From Liquidambar formosana (Eukaryota > Streptophyta > Magnoliopsida > Saxifragales > Altingiaceae), in assembly GCA_039720395.1 (NCBI GenBank), contig JBBPBK010000108.1, positions 40,001 to 104,000 of the forward strand: a DNA stretch of 64,000 nt, written 5' to 3'. Positions 22,890-34,563 of this stretch are shown piece after piece; positions within the stretch are counted from its first letter, which is position 1, and every line of letters starts with the position of its first letter. Under the pieces are notes generated by a model, which did no database searches, was not told the origin of the DNA, and was given only the letters and a program-made list of their open reading frames with translations. The position numbers were made by a program, and so were the translations under genes.

Positions 22890-23458
22890 TTAAAGCTTTA
22901 ATTTATGGCATCTAATTGCATCTAAAAAAAAGAGTATGAGATATTATGGAGATGAGGTAATAACTAATAATGAAAGAAATAAGATCTCGTGAGCTTGAAT
23001 TGTTGATGAAATTAAGAGCATTGATTAAGCTCTCGAATCGCATGACGTGAAGCCGAAGGAGAAACCAAGGGAGTACCAACTATTTGAGGCATCTACACCC
23101 ACTTATAAGAGAGGGGAATCTTCTCATATACCTTTGAAATTACAGTCGCCATTTCGTGAGTTTAAATTCTAGAGAGGGTGCTCCTCCTTGTTTTTTTTGT
23201 TTATTTATTCAAAATTTGGCCTTAAAAGAAGGAGACAAATGGAAGCCTCATTGGGGTTGGTGCGTACAAGCTGAAACGAGGCCAAAATAGCTTTTGTTGT
23301 TTGCTGTTGTTTTCTCTCATAATGTCTCGTGCCAATTTTAGTAGGCCTCCCACTTCTTCAAGTCCACACTACACCATACACATTGATAGTTTGACACCTC
23401 TCTCTCGTCTTTTTGGCTGAGAAACAAATCCTCAAATTATAAAGGAAAAAAAAATCAT

Positions 23459-23636
23459 GGGCAAATAACAAGAAACTTCCTAATGTTTAATCATCTTTGT
23501 TGTAATCCCCCAAAACAAATTTGGTTGCAATGTGTCCCCAAACAGTTTACAAATTTAGCAATTCACCGTTAGTTGTTAAATTTGTAAATTTTTTAGGTAT
23601 ACATTGCAACTTAGTTTTCTTTAAGGGAGTCACCTG

Positions 23637-23672
<36 letters not shown>

Positions 23673-23736
23673 AAAGAAGGAAGAAGAAGAAGAAGAAGAA
23701 GAAGACTAAACATAGGGGTTTTTTTTATAATTTACT
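23459..23736. mobile_element. small MULE-type MITE, block B copy
   Basis: Same element as 8004-8247, with aaaaaatcat-type flanks on both sides. This copy has an expanded poly-A (about 23637-23670) and a (GAA)n run at about 23684-23704 not present in the other copies. Confidence 0.65.
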
Positions 23737-24031
23737 AAAAAATCATTATGATTCAATTGCTCCAAAAAAATTATAAATATATGGGACCCATGTTGTGCAA
23801 GGCCAAAGTGGGTTCCATGCCCGTGTCCTAATCTACTTAGAATTTCATATTGAGAAGTGGGCAATTAATTGTGTTGGGTTGGGCCTAACCAACAAATTAC
23901 TCTTTGTGATACTTTATTCCATTCCATTGATAGATTTTTGTGGAAGTGGTTTTCTTCTTCAACCCACATAACCCGTTTAAATGGATTCGGATTTAGTGAA
24001 ATTTGGAACTTTAACTGTATGGTGAAGTTAT

Positions 24032-24961
24032 TGTTGGAAAATAATGGAGATGCTACTGTATAAAATGAAATAGGTAGTACAAGAATTGAAAAAATACAAA
24101 CAGTATTGGTTGAGGCGTGTACAAGGCACTGTCCTTAAGAGTAGTTCCGCCCCTCTGAGTATTTAAACTCGGTGCAGTAGGTCACAGCGCTCTACCCTCC
24201 AGGATTCAACAACCGGGCTCCTACAAGCGTGCACTCGCAAGTGTAGGAGGAAACAAAGAACTCAGAATGCTCCTAACTCTGAAAATAAAATTGCAGAAAG
24301 GAAATAGAGAGAAGAATAGAAGAGACGATTTGTCTTTTTGTTGTGTCTTTCTGCTGAATGAGAGGGCTGGTATATATAGGCTTTAGAAATCAGTAACAGC
24401 CCTCAAAATAAATTCCCAACAGTCAAAAAATATAAATACGTAAATAAATTTTCAACAGTCAAAAAATATAAATTCCAACAGTCAAAAAATAATTAAATTC
24501 CAACAGTCAAAAAATAATTAAATAGAATTGAAACTGTCAGCTGATTTAATTAGAATAATCCTGGGTATAAAAACGGGTCACTGAACTGGGTCGTGGATAA
24601 CCCAGTATCCAAAAGTCAAAGTGGCAAAATGCGGGTCAATCCCGCCCGCACACGTGAAGCCAATTTTCCGGGATTTGCACCCCCCCTGCGCGCACGTCGT
24701 ACGCTCGCGACGCGCCCGACTAAGTCAATTTTCGGACCCCAATCCCGCAAATCACTCGATTGGGCTCCGTCTCATGCGCACGTGGGGACTCCCTACATCT
24801 CCCCACATTATACCGTATACAATAAGTGGAATACTATATAAGCCCACTAAAACTCTTTTACTTTTCCAATGTGGGACAAGGTGTCATCACACTCAAGTAC
24901 AAAACTCTTTTATGAAAACCTTTGATTTTTGAAATACTTATTTTATACTTAAAATACAACA
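24032..24961 (-). repeat. 3' LTR of the young copia element (930 bp)
   Basis: Begins (minus strand) TGTTGTATTTTAAG and ends ...TTTTCCAACA. U3 carries four tandem-like motifs, G-boxes and a TATA box (CCTATATATACC at 24369-24380). U5 contains the 13-nt segment 24134-24146 complementary to the primer-site region. Confidence 0.95.
24415..24515 (-). promoter_or_regulatory. U3 repeats with W-box cores (3' LTR copy)
   Basis: Four copies of aacagtcaaaaaat (plus strand) begin at 24418, 24454, 24477 and 24502. In the element's own sense each reads ATTTTTTGACTGTT and contains TTGACT, the core of the WRKY-binding W-box. They lie about 40-145 bp upstream of the TATA box. More TTGACT cores lie near 24615 and 24722, and two CACGTG G-boxes at 24651-24656 and 24779-24784. 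The same array is in the active 5' LTR at about 29868-29976. Stress control is inferred from the motifs only. Confidence 0.6.
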
Positions 24962-24980
24962 ATCCCCACATATTTCAAAA
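24962..24980 (-). other. polypurine tract of the young copia element
   Basis: On the minus strand the purine-rich stretch GAAATATGTGGGGAT lies directly before the 3' LTR, the expected plus-strand priming site. Confidence 0.65.
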
Positions 24981-25518
24981 ATAAAAAAAACAGAAAGAAA
25001 GGAGCGTGAGAACTTAATGCATCGGTTATGGTGTCTTTTGGACTATGAACCAAACCTAGGATATGTAAGCAGTGACCCACAGAAACCTGGTGAAATATAA
25101 AATTTCTATGAACCAAAATTCCTTAGCGTGAATCAGTCGACTTACAACCCACATACAATTCTCAAAATCTGAGTTCTTCTAATCTGGGTGGCACGAATAG
25201 GCCATGCGCCATACCTGGAAATTCATGAGTGCTCTAGAGAATCTGCCCAGACTCTCATAGGAAGCGGCCCCACTTCCACACCCATATAGGTGGATCCATC
25301 AAGTGTGCACTACAACTAACACACCACCCAAAGAGGACTATGGAATCCATTAAGAATTAAACTCAACCTTACTAGTTGTAGTTTGCACTATCTACACCAT
25401 AGGAAGGGACTCTCAAAATATTATAAAATTGATAGTGCACTCCAAATCAACCAATAACTTGTTATTACCCATATGAACCTAATTCCTGGGATCTCCATTC
25501 ACATAGGTTGGGTTACCA

Positions 25519-28500
25519 TTACTGTTGACCCTTTGTTATAGGCATTAGTCCCATTCCCCTCGATGTATTACTCACTAGGTTTCTACCCAATGGTTTTGTC
25601 AGAGGATCGGCCAAATTCAACTCTGACCTCACAAAGTCAAGGGATATAACCCCATCACTAAGCAATTGCCTCACAATATTATGTCTTAGGCGTATATGCC
25701 TACTTTTCCCATTATAAGATTTACTCTTAGCTTTAGCTATAGCAGCTTGGCTATCACAATGTAGAGACACAGATGGAGTTGGTCTCACCCAAATGGGAAT
25801 ATCTGCTAAGAGGTTTCTAAGCCACTCAGCCTCTGTACCTGCCTTCTCTAAGGCAATGAACTCGGACTCCATAGTAGACCGAGCTGTGCATGTTTGCCTG
25901 GTAGATTTCCAAGATACTGCACCTCCACCAAGTGTAAACACATAACCGCTAGTAGATTTTGTCTCATCTGAATCAGAAATCCAGTTAGCATCACAGTACC
26001 CCTCTAATACAGAAGGAAAACCATTATAAAATAAAGCATAATCAATAGTTCCTTTCAAATATCGAAGTACTCTATACAAAGCAGTCCAATGATCCCTATT
26101 AGGATTATGAGTATATCTACTCAATCTACTAACAGCATATGCAATATCAGGTCGAGTGCAATTCATCAAATACATTAAACTACCAATTATTTGAGCATAC
26201 TCGGATTGTGAGACACTATCTTCTTTATTTTTCTTTAAATGAGAATTAGCATCATAAGGTGTAGATACAGATTTGCAATCAAAATGTCCAAACTTCTTTA
26301 AAAGTTTTTCTACATAATGTTCTTGTGAAAGAAAAATACCCTTAATAGTTTTAGTTATTTTTATTCCAAGAATAAAATCTGCCTCACCCATATCTTTCAT
26401 ATCAAATTGAGAAGAAAGGAAATTTTTGGTCTCTTTAACAATATCTAGACTAGTTCCCATGATCAACATGTCATCAACGTACAAGCAAATAATAACACAA
26501 GAATTATCATCAAATTTGCTATAAATACATTTATCAGAATCATTAATCAAATACCCATTAGATGTCATAGTATTATCAAATTTCTCATGCCACTGTTTTG
26601 GAGCTTGTTTAAGACCATATAAAGATTTAACTAGTTTACAAACTTTATGCTCATTACCAGGGACAACACAACCTTTAGGTTGGTCCATATATATTTCCTC
26701 TTCTAAGTCTCTATTTAAAAATGCAGTTTTAACATCCATTTGATGAATTATCAATTTATTTATGGAAGCTAATGCAATTAAAATTCTTATAGAGGAAATT
26801 CTAGTCACAGGAGCAAATGTATCAAAATAATCTATACCTTTCTTTTGAGTATAACCTTTAGCAACCAACCGAGCTTTAAATTTATCAATTGACCCATCAG
26901 GTTTTAACTTCTTTTTAAAAATCCATTTGCAACCAATAGTTTTAGAACCCGGAGGTAAATTAACCAATTCCCATGTATGATTAGACATAATTGATTCAAT
27001 TTCACTATTAATTGCTTCTTTCCAAAAAGTTGAATCAGGAGAAGTTACAGCCTCATTATAAGTTTGTGGATCATTATCAACAAGAAAAGTATAAAAATCA
27101 TCTCCAAAATTAGTTTCTTTTCTTACTCTTTTACTCCTTCTTAATTCAATTTCAATATTATCATTAGGCTCTTTTTCAATTTCACTTTGAGGGTCACGAA
27201 TTATTTTTTCACCTTTGGATTTTAAAGGAAAAATATTTTCAAAGAAATCTGCATTTTTAGTTTCCACAATTGTGTTTGGTTCCATAATATTATTTTCACT
27301 TTTAATTACCAAGAACCTATATGCAACGCTATTATGAGCATAACCAATTAAAATACCATCAAAGGTTTTAGGACCAATTTTTCTCTTTTTAGGTTCTGGT
27401 AATAATACCTTAGCCAAACACCCCCACACTTTCAAATATTTTAAATTAGGTACATGTCCTTTCCAAAGTTCATAAGGTGTTACTCCAGTTTTCTTATAAG
27501 GTATTCTATTTTGAACATGACACGCAGAAAGAATAGCTTCACCCCACAAATTAAGTGGTGCCCCAGAACTAATTAACATAGAATTCATCATTTCTTTTAA
27601 AGTTCTATTTTTTCTTTCAGCTACTCCATTAGATTCAGGTGAATATGGAGGAGTTACTTCATGTATTATGCCATGTTCTTCACAAAAATCATTAAGGGGT
27701 TTGAATTCATATTCTCCTCCCCTGTCAGATCTAAGTCTTTTAATTTTTCTATTCAATTGATTTTCAACTTCTGCTTTATACTTAAAGAACATTTCAGTAG
27801 CTTCATCTTTTGTTCTTAATAAATAAATTTTTGTATATCTTGAATAATCATCTACAAAAGTTATGTAATATTTCTTTCCGCCTCTTGTTAGTGTGCTTTT
27901 CAAATCTCCAATATCACTATGAATTAATTCTAAAAGTTCAGTTGCCCTATCAACTGATTTACAAGATTTTTTAGTTAACTTTGATTCTACACATATCTCA
28001 CATTTTTCACTATTTTTTATTGATATATTATGAAGTAAACCAAGTTCTTTCATTTTCTTAATATAAGAAAAATTCACATGACCTAGTCTAGCATGCCATA
28101 AATCAATAGAATCAATCAAGTAAGCAGAAGAAGATGCATTTTCATTCATGATTTCAAGTACATTCAAAAGAAATAGACCTTGGTTACAATAACCTTTTCC
28201 AACAAACATACCATTCTTAGTCATAATGATCTTGTCAGATTCAAAAGATACCTTAACTCCAACCTTACCCAGCAGAGAAACCGACACCAAGTTGTAGCGA
28301 ATGTCTGGAACATGGAGCACATCACTCAGTGAAAGGACTTTTCCAGAAGTCAGTTTGAGAAGAACCTTCCCTTTTCCTACAACTGGCGAGGGCCTCGAAT
28401 TGCCCATGAACACTTGTTCCTCGCCCTCCCTCATAGGAGTGTAGGAAACAAAAGCATTTCTGTCACCACAGATATGTTTGGTAGCCCCAGAGTCTACCAC

Positions 28501-29463
28501 CCAGTCCTTCACATTTGCAACCATGTTCACCTCAGTGACAACTGCAGCAATGATATCATCCGCCTCTGCCAAATTAACAGTTGTACGTGCAGGAGAATTA
28601 TTCACCTTCCTGTACCTGCACTCGGGAGCATGGTGTCCTGGTTTCCCACAAACATAACAGTTACCCTTTTTCTTGAAGGTAGGTTGAGACTTTTGATTCT
28701 GACCAGGTCTAAAATTCTGATTAGTCTTACGGTCTTGGTTTGGCTTATTATTCCAGTTGGTCTTGTGATTCTTATTATTAGTCCTCCTATTATTATTAGG
28801 TCTATTAGGTCCATCAACCAAATTAGCTTTAGAAGTAAATTCCTTAGTTTTTTCAGTCTTGTCTCTAATCCTATTCTTTTCTTCAATGCGAATGTGAACA
28901 ATCACATCCTCAAGACTCATGTGTTTCCTTTTATGTTTCAAATTGTTTTTGTAGTCTTTCCAAGAGTCGGGCAATTTTTCAATAAGAAATCCTGCCAAGA
29001 AAGACTCTTGCAATTCTATCTCTTCAATTTTTAGGTCACTCACTAGGACATGGAAATCATGGATTTGAGATGATACATCTCTATCCTCAGTCATTTGAAA
29101 ATTAGCAAAATTCCCTATGGCATATTTTTGATTACCAGCATCTTCTAAAACATATTTTTTATGCAAGCTATCCCAAATATCCTTAGCAGTCTTATAGGAA
29201 TAATAGATATCATAAATCTCATTAGACAAAGTGCTAAGAATAGTGTGCCTACATACCTTATTACCATTTTCCCATTTTTTCAATTCCTCACCATATTTTT
29301 CAGAACCTTCCTTTGGTTTGGAATCTGTCAGAATGTGGGTTAAGTCCACCATGTCCAAAGCAGAATAGACACGCTCTTGCCAGCGCTTGAAGAAGGTGCC
29401 ATTGAAGTGCTCGATCTTAGAAACATCATGCAGAATCTTAGCAGTCATAGCAGCAGCATCCAT
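25519..29463 (-). CDS. copia gag-pol polyprotein, intact (1314 aa)
   Basis: One uninterrupted frame. Gag covers about residues 1-260 with the UBN2-type core (FFKRWQERV, residues 24-32; IWDSLHKKY, 96-104). The zinc knuckle is C269-C272-H277-C282. Protease has DSGA with Asp324. Integrase has H457, H462, C488 and C491, then catalytic Asp517, Asp580 and Glu616 with 35 residues between the last two. RT starts near residue 830, with Asp910 in the QMDVKTAFL motif and YVDD at 995-998. RNase H has Asp1158, Glu1199 and Asp1237. All catalytic residues are present and the length is normal for plant copia. The ATG at 29463 lies only 18 nt after the 5' LTR. Confidence 0.97.
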   Translation of the reverse strand: MDAAAMTAKILHDVSKIEHFNGTFFKRWQERVYSALDMVDLTHILTDSKPKEGSEKYGEELKKWENGNKVCRHTILSTLSNEIYDIYYSYKTAKDIWDSLHKKYVLEDAGNQKYAIGNFANFQMTEDRDVSSQIHDFHVLVSDLKIEEIELQESFLAGFLIEKLPDSWKDYKNNLKHKRKHMSLEDVIVHIRIEEKNRIRDKTEKTKEFTSKANLVDGPNRPNNNRRTNNKNHKTNWNNKPNQDRKTNQNFRPGQNQKSQPTFKKKGNCYVCGKPGHHAPECRYRKVNNSPARTTVNLAEADDIIAAVVTEVNMVANVKDWVVDSGATKHICGDRNAFVSYTPMREGEEQVFMGNSRPSPVVGKGKVLLKLTSGKVLSLSDVLHVPDIRYNLVSVSLLGKVGVKVSFESDKIIMTKNGMFVGKGYCNQGLFLLNVLEIMNENASSSAYLIDSIDLWHARLGHVNFSYIKKMKELGLLHNISIKNSEKCEICVESKLTKKSCKSVDRATELLELIHSDIGDLKSTLTRGGKKYYITFVDDYSRYTKIYLLRTKDEATEMFFKYKAEVENQLNRKIKRLRSDRGGEYEFKPLNDFCEEHGIIHEVTPPYSPESNGVAERKNRTLKEMMNSMLISSGAPLNLWGEAILSACHVQNRIPYKKTGVTPYELWKGHVPNLKYLKVWGCLAKVLLPEPKKRKIGPKTFDGILIGYAHNSVAYRFLVIKSENNIMEPNTIVETKNADFFENIFPLKSKGEKIIRDPQSEIEKEPNDNIEIELRRSKRVRKETNFGDDFYTFLVDNDPQTYNEAVTSPDSTFWKEAINSEIESIMSNHTWELVNLPPGSKTIGCKWIFKKKLKPDGSIDKFKARLVAKGYTQKKGIDYFDTFAPVTRISSIRILIALASINKLIIHQMDVKTAFLNRDLEEEIYMDQPKGCVVPGNEHKVCKLVKSLYGLKQAPKQWHEKFDNTMTSNGYLINDSDKCIYSKFDDNSCVIICLYVDDMLIMGTSLDIVKETKNFLSSQFDMKDMGEADFILGIKITKTIKGIFLSQEHYVEKLLKKFGHFDCKSVSTPYDANSHLKKNKEDSVSQSEYAQIIGSLMYLMNCTRPDIAYAVSRLSRYTHNPNRDHWTALYRVLRYLKGTIDYALFYNGFPSVLEGYCDANWISDSDETKSTSGYVFTLGGGAVSWKSTRQTCTARSTMESEFIALEKAGTEAEWLRNLLADIPIWVRPTPSVSLHCDSQAAIAKAKSKSYNGKSRHIRLRHNIVRQLLSDGVISLDFVRSELNLADPLTKPLGRNLVSNTSRGMGLMPITKGQQ

Positions 29464-29481
29464 GATAACTACTCTTAAGAT
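29464..29481 (-). other. 18-nt leader holding the primer-binding region
   Basis: Between the 5' LTR and the gag ATG there are only 18 bases, minus strand ATCTTAAGAGTAGTTATC. The usual plant initiator-Met tRNA site (starting TGGTATCAGAGC) is not there. After a 2-base spacer, the 13 nt at 29467-29479 are exactly complementary in the RNA to the U5 segment at 29584-29596. Confidence 0.55.
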
Positions 29482-30413
29482 TGTTGGAAAATAATGGAGA
29501 TGCTACTGTATAAAATGAAATAGGTAGTACAAGAATTGAAAAAATACAAACAGTATTGGTTGAGGCGTGTACAAGGCACTGTCCTTAAGAGTAGTTCCGC
29601 CCCTCTGAGTATTTAAACTCGGTGCAGTAGGTCACAGCGCTCTACCCTCCAGGATTCAACAACCGGGCTCCTACAAGCGTGCACTCGCAAGTGTAGGAGG
29701 AAACGAAGAACTCAGAATGCTCCTAACTCTGAAAATAAAATTGCAGAAAGGAAATAGAGAGAAGAATAGAAGAGACGATTTGTCTTTTTGTTGTGTCTTT
29801 CTGCTGAATGAGAGGGCTGGTATATATAGGCTTTAGAAATCAGTAACAGCCCTCAAAATAAATTCCCAACAGTCAAAAAATATAAATACGTAAATAAATT
29901 TTCAACAGTCAAAAAATATAAATTCCAATCAGTCAAAAAATAATTAAATTCCAACAGTCAAAAAATAATTAAATAGAATTGAAACTGTCAGCTGATTTAA
30001 TTAGAATAATCCTGGGTATAAAAACGGGTCACTGAACTGGGTCGTGGATAACCCAGTATCCAAAAGTCAAAGTGGCAAAATGCGGGTCAATCCCGCCCGC
30101 ACACGTGAAGCCAATTTTCCGGGATTTGCACCCCCCCCTGCGCGCACGTCGTACGCTCGCGACGCGCCCGACTAAGTCAATTTTCGGACCCCAATCCCGC
30201 AAATCACTCGATTGGGCTCCGTCTCATGCGCACGTGGGGACTCCCTACATCTCCCCACATTATACCGTATACAATAAGTGGAATACTATATAAGCCCACT
30301 AAAACTCTTTTACTTTTCCAATGTGGGACAAGGTGTCATCACACTCAAGTACAAAACTCTTTTATGAAAACCTTTGATTTTTGAAATACTTATTTTATAC
30401 TTAAAATACAACA
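29482..30413 (-). repeat. 5' LTR of the young copia element (932 bp)
   Basis: Nearly identical to the 3' LTR (differences seen at 29705, about 29928 and in a C run near 30131). It contains the TATA box at 29820-29830, so transcription would start roughly 30 bp further on at about 29790, giving a leader of about 330 nt before the gag ATG. Confidence 0.95.
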
Positions 30414-30418
30414 GTTAT

Positions 30419-32907
30419 CGCTGGATTGCAGCTAGGGAGAAGAAGGGACAATTCAGATTAGTTGATAGCAAAACAGTTCTCAGATTTGTGGTCTTAACTG
30501 CTTTGCTACAAGCGAATCTAAGCCATCCTTTCTTCTTTATTGTCAAGTGGCGTCAATCTAGCAGTAACTTTACCATGCATTTAAAGTCCCAAACTTCACC
30601 AAATCCGGATCTCGTTTATACTATACTCTTTCCCAATTTTGAAGCAAATTATCGAATGTCCCTCTTCTCAAATTATGTTCAATGTGCATAGGAGCATTTA
30701 GAATAAGAAAGTAAAAGAAAGTCGTGCATAGCTATAAGAACAGTAAATTGTAAAAATGTGAAAGAAACCCTTCACCACACATAAATTATAAATATTAGGT
30801 AGGATTAGGGAACAAATTTGAAAATGCTTTTGATCCCTAGTATCTTCCGTAATTTTTTTTCCCCCAAACTCATGAGGTAGGTCGAGTTAGTACAAGATGA
30901 AAAATTTAGCTTACTAAAATTTATTAGATCAAATTTTTTATATTGTAGTAACAGGACATTACACATCAACAATCATGTCACTGGAGATAAAAATTTAAGA
31001 AAACTATTTAGGGATCAATAGAAGGACTAGTACTAGAACTCAAGAATCCTTACTGATATAAGAAACATGTTGATATAAAAAATTAAAGATACATATCGTC
31101 TCATTATGTTTAATTTACAACCAATACATTCAAGAGTAAAACTTTTTTTTTTTTCTATCTCAATTCCAAATTTATAGTGATTGTTTATGTCTATAAATTT
31201 GTAATTCAAAAAACCGAAATCCATAGTAAAAAACAAAATAAATAAATAAATAAATAAAACTTTTAAAATTCCATAGGAGGGTTGGAATTCCAAGTCAAAT
31301 CTAACGTGGAAACAAACAAAACTGCAGAAAATCGTGATAAAATCCTTTGCGAGAAGATGATGATCATAAATTAATACAGAAAGAAAGCTATTCGTGGGAT
31401 GAGACTCATATCAAAATAGCAAATTCTGTAATACTACATGAATTATAAACTAACTTCGCAATTTTTTTCCTCTTGGAGGAGAAAAAAAAAATTTAACATT
31501 ATTATTATTATTATTTTTTTGGTGCAATTGTAATATTATTTAACTTTGAAAAATGTCTAGATAGATTGAGATTGATATCACTTGACATCAGCAATTAGCC
31601 CCACTTTTGAATACTCTACTTCTCTTTTTCTTTTAGTTCTGCTTCACTTTCAGTCGACTAACAATTAAAAAAAAAATGAAGGAAAAAAAAATAAAAAATA
31701 AATAGTCAGCAGTTGTAGATAAGGAAGTTTTTGGATACGTATACATATTTGCTACGTAAAGAAGAGAACGCAGTTATATATATATTGGGTACAAACCGAA
31801 GAGATTCTCTAAACGCTGCGGCTTTAGCAAAATGTCAATCAACCTTTACAATTATATATATTAACTTGTTTATACACAGTGCCAAACGCAAACTAAGTCC
31901 AACCAAACCTGTTTGTTGCCATCCATACAACAATTTAGTTGGCTAAATTTATGTTTTCAAGAGGTTAGATTTCATTTAATACATGAAAAATGCATCATTT
32001 GAATTGGAAACAAGAGATGCAAATTCAAATTTTGAATTTAATTATGCCAAGCAATGCAATGTGTTCAATTTTATATCCCAACTTTTATTTTAGTTATCTT
32101 ATAAGGAGTGAGACTCATATCTCTTATATAAGAATTGGCGTAAAACTTGTGGGCTGCTAGGCAAATAATTAGTGTGTAGAGCATTTTTCCTATGTAATTA
32201 ATGTATACACCTACAAGACACATAATGATATAGCATATGAAGAGTGCCATATAAAAAAAAATAATAAATTAAAAAAAATGCCATATACCTCCTATTCTAT
32301 TGAATAATTTCTACCCAATTCCAAGTGGGCAGTTCTTATTTATTTATTTATTTTAATGGTTTGACTAGTCTACAGTTCTCTTACATCTTTTATTAACAAA
32401 GGTGGATGCGCGGCTGTAATTAGTTCTTTGTTTGGAGGAGCAAATCAAGAAGTAGTAATAATTTCAGGAAAAAAAAAAAAAAAAAAAAACACAAGGTGTA
32501 AGTGATGAAGCGAAACGATCTGACCCCAAAAAACCCTAACAATCTGACCCCCACGGCTCCACCCCTCAATTCCCACCACCTGCACGCAGTATTACCTCAC
32601 TGCCTTGCACCACCGCACATTCCCACCCTTCCCCAAACCCTAATCCCATACATGCCCTTCAATTCCATTAGGCCCGGAATTTTCCGTCATACTCACCAAC
32701 GTCACCGTCATCAAGAAACATTCACAATCCCACATTTATGACCCACCACAATCATCAAGAAATCAATTCTTTTTTTTTTTTAATTTTGAAAAAAAAAAAA
32801 ATCAGAATTCCATTACCATTAACAGTATATATTTATATAATCAATTCATAAAAAAAAAGATATTACATAAAAAAAATATTAATAATAAACATCGACGGAA
32901 GTTATGA
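30419..32907. other. block B non-coding part between copia insertion and MADS gene
   Basis: Colinear with 8545-11003 in A and 56571-59020 in C. No gene seen. It contains poly-T, (ATTT)n and (TTA)n runs and the conserved 71-codon frame at 31731-31946, for which I find no support as a gene. Confidence 0.6.
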
Positions 32908-33342
32908 TCAACAGAAAAGTGAATCAACGAACAAATCCTCCTCCAGGTGCGTTAATCTCTCGGCGGCCCTCTCTCGAAACTCTTCCAATTTCTCCTTCAT
33001 CCTCATCAGCTCACCCACCTCATTGCACCCTTCAACGTTCACGTTCAACAACCCCCTCCACCCACCCTCATTCTCAGTCTCATTCTCATTCTCATTCCCA
33101 TTGTTGTCGATTTCCACACTCGTCTGCAGGTACCGTTCTATGACGGCGTCAATGGATGGACCGCCGTAGGAATATGGTCGGCCGGTCGGTGAGAAGACGA
33201 CGACGGCGATGCTGGCACCCGTCAACAAGTGGAACTGTTGAGCTTTTCTGAAGATACCTTGGCGTCTTTTAGAAAAGGCAACATTCAATGCACTCTTCTT
33301 GTTGATCTTCTTGATCTCTATCTTCTTCCTTCCTGTCCCCAT
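32908..33342 (-). CDS. type I (M-alpha-like) MADS-box protein, copy B
   Basis: 144-codon intronless gene. It differs from copy A at one visible residue in the tail (ERLTHLEED instead of ERLRHLEED), with the same MADS domain at residues 1-60 and the same Asn-Glu repeat length (NGNENENETENE). The ATG at 33342 follows the (GATC)n leader and the TATA box lies at about 33514-33524. A Helitron-like 3' end with intact CTAG (33584-33587) lies about 60 bp beyond the TATA box. The gene is intact although the neighbouring omega-amidase is broken. Confidence 0.92.
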   Translation of the reverse strand: MGTGRKKIEIKKINKKSALNVAFSKRRQGIFRKAQQFHLLTGASIAVVVFSPTGRPYSYGGPSIDAVIERYLQTSVEIDNNGNENENETENEGGWRGLLNVNVEGCNEVGELMRMKEKLEEFRERAAERLTHLEEDLFVDSLFC

Positions 33343-33583
33343 CTCGATCGATCGATCGTTTCAACTGAAAACCCTAACGTGCCCAATTCAAAGACGCCGG
33401 CGACGATCAGTAATGGAATCGCAGCCGGCAGCCAAGTCGATGTTGCCAAGAATTGCCCCGGAGAATTTAGGGTTTCAGTGGTGTTAGAGGGACAGAGAAA
33501 GAAAGAGCGGTCTCTTTATAGAGGGCAGAGAGGATTTCAAAAGTTGAGGAGGAGGGAATTTAACGGTAATCTATATCTATATA

Positions 33584-33611
33584 CTAGTTGAAACCCCGGG
33601 CTATGCCCGGG
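33584..33611 (-). mobile_element. Helitron-like 3' terminus beside the MADS promoter (block B)
   Basis: Same structure as 11680-11707: a 7-bp hairpin (33595-33601 with 33605-33611) followed on the minus strand by CTAG at 33584-33587 and T. No matching 5' end was located. Confidence 0.5.
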
Positions 33612-33652
33612 ACTGAAATAGTAATTTTATCTGAAGTTATTTATTTAAATTT

Positions 33653-34424
33653 GGGTAAAATGCAAAAAAAAACCCCTCTCTTATTATTACTTATTTCGTA
33701 GGATACCCCATCTAAAAAAAAACTCACCAAAAAACATTTCATATTTTACTCTGTTAGCCACTTTGATCCTTGCCGTCTAAAAATTAACGAGAAAAGGTCA
33801 TGTGCCTATCATGTGATGGACCTAAACCTTTTTAATGTCAAAATTGCCCTTATATAATATGAACTGGAGAAAACAACAGAATACCCTGCCATGATTTACC
33901 TTTCTTCCTTTTGGTTGCTATGTTGGGCTGTCGACAACAGTGACTGCCATGACTAACCTTTTGCCTCACCTCTCTCTCCCCTTCTTCTTTCCTTCCTCTC
34001 TTTTTCCTTGTTCTATTCGTTATGGGTAGTTGGATTTCTCCCAGCAATCCACCACTAATCGCCGACGATAAGAAAAATAATTGCGATGATTTTGGAGTTT
34101 AGCCATGGCATACTATTTTTTCAGCAATGAAGCCAACCCAATGAACAGAGGAGGAAAAAATCACAAACCCAATCGTCGAAGGCAGTGAAGAACAACCTCC
34201 GCCATTGACATATAATGAAGAGTAGAGGGAAAAATCGACCACTCTCCGTCGATGAAAGTCCCATCGACCATTCTCCGATGACGGCTCAAAATCAATCTCG
34301 ACTACAACCATTCTCTCTCACCGATGATGCACCAATGAATGACTTCATCACCAACTATGAACCATCATCCACGTTGATTAACGACAGATTCATCCCGACA
34401 ACGCCATTCACAACTGCAACCATT
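33653..34424. mobile_element. MULE, copy B, right end deleted
   Basis: The left inverted repeat and the tttaaattt duplication (33644-33652) are present. The interior is colinear with copy A until 34424, where it joins the downstream flank at the same point as copy A'. The right inverted repeat is absent. Confidence 0.82.
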
Positions 34425-34531
34425 TCAAAGGTAAACAGGATCCTTTTCTTCGATATTTGGATATTTGGTATGATTCAAGGGATTATAGTTTTTTCCTCTT
34501 TCTTTCTTTCCTTCTTTCTTTCTTTCTTTCT

Positions 34532-34563
<32 letters not shown>

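Larger units (their letters stand above)
24032..30413 (-). mobile_element. full-length young Ty1/copia retrotransposon
   Basis: 6382-bp element on the minus strand with LTRs at 24032-24961 (3') and 29482-30413 (5'), TG...CA ends and a 5-bp target duplication GTTAT (24027-24031 and 30414-30418). The flanks join exactly into the uninterrupted sequence of blocks A and C, which proves insertion. By eye the LTRs differ by one substitution and two or three one-base indels, and gag-pol is a single intact frame, so insertion was recent and the copy may be functional. Confidence 0.97.

Noticed and set aside
24593..24932. Open frames in the copia LTR (also near 30072-30293)
   Set aside because: They lie in the U3 on the strand opposite to the element and arise from a GC-rich patch.
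28414..29034. 206-codon plus-strand frame opposite copia gag
   Set aside because: Shadow frame of the intact gag-pol gene.
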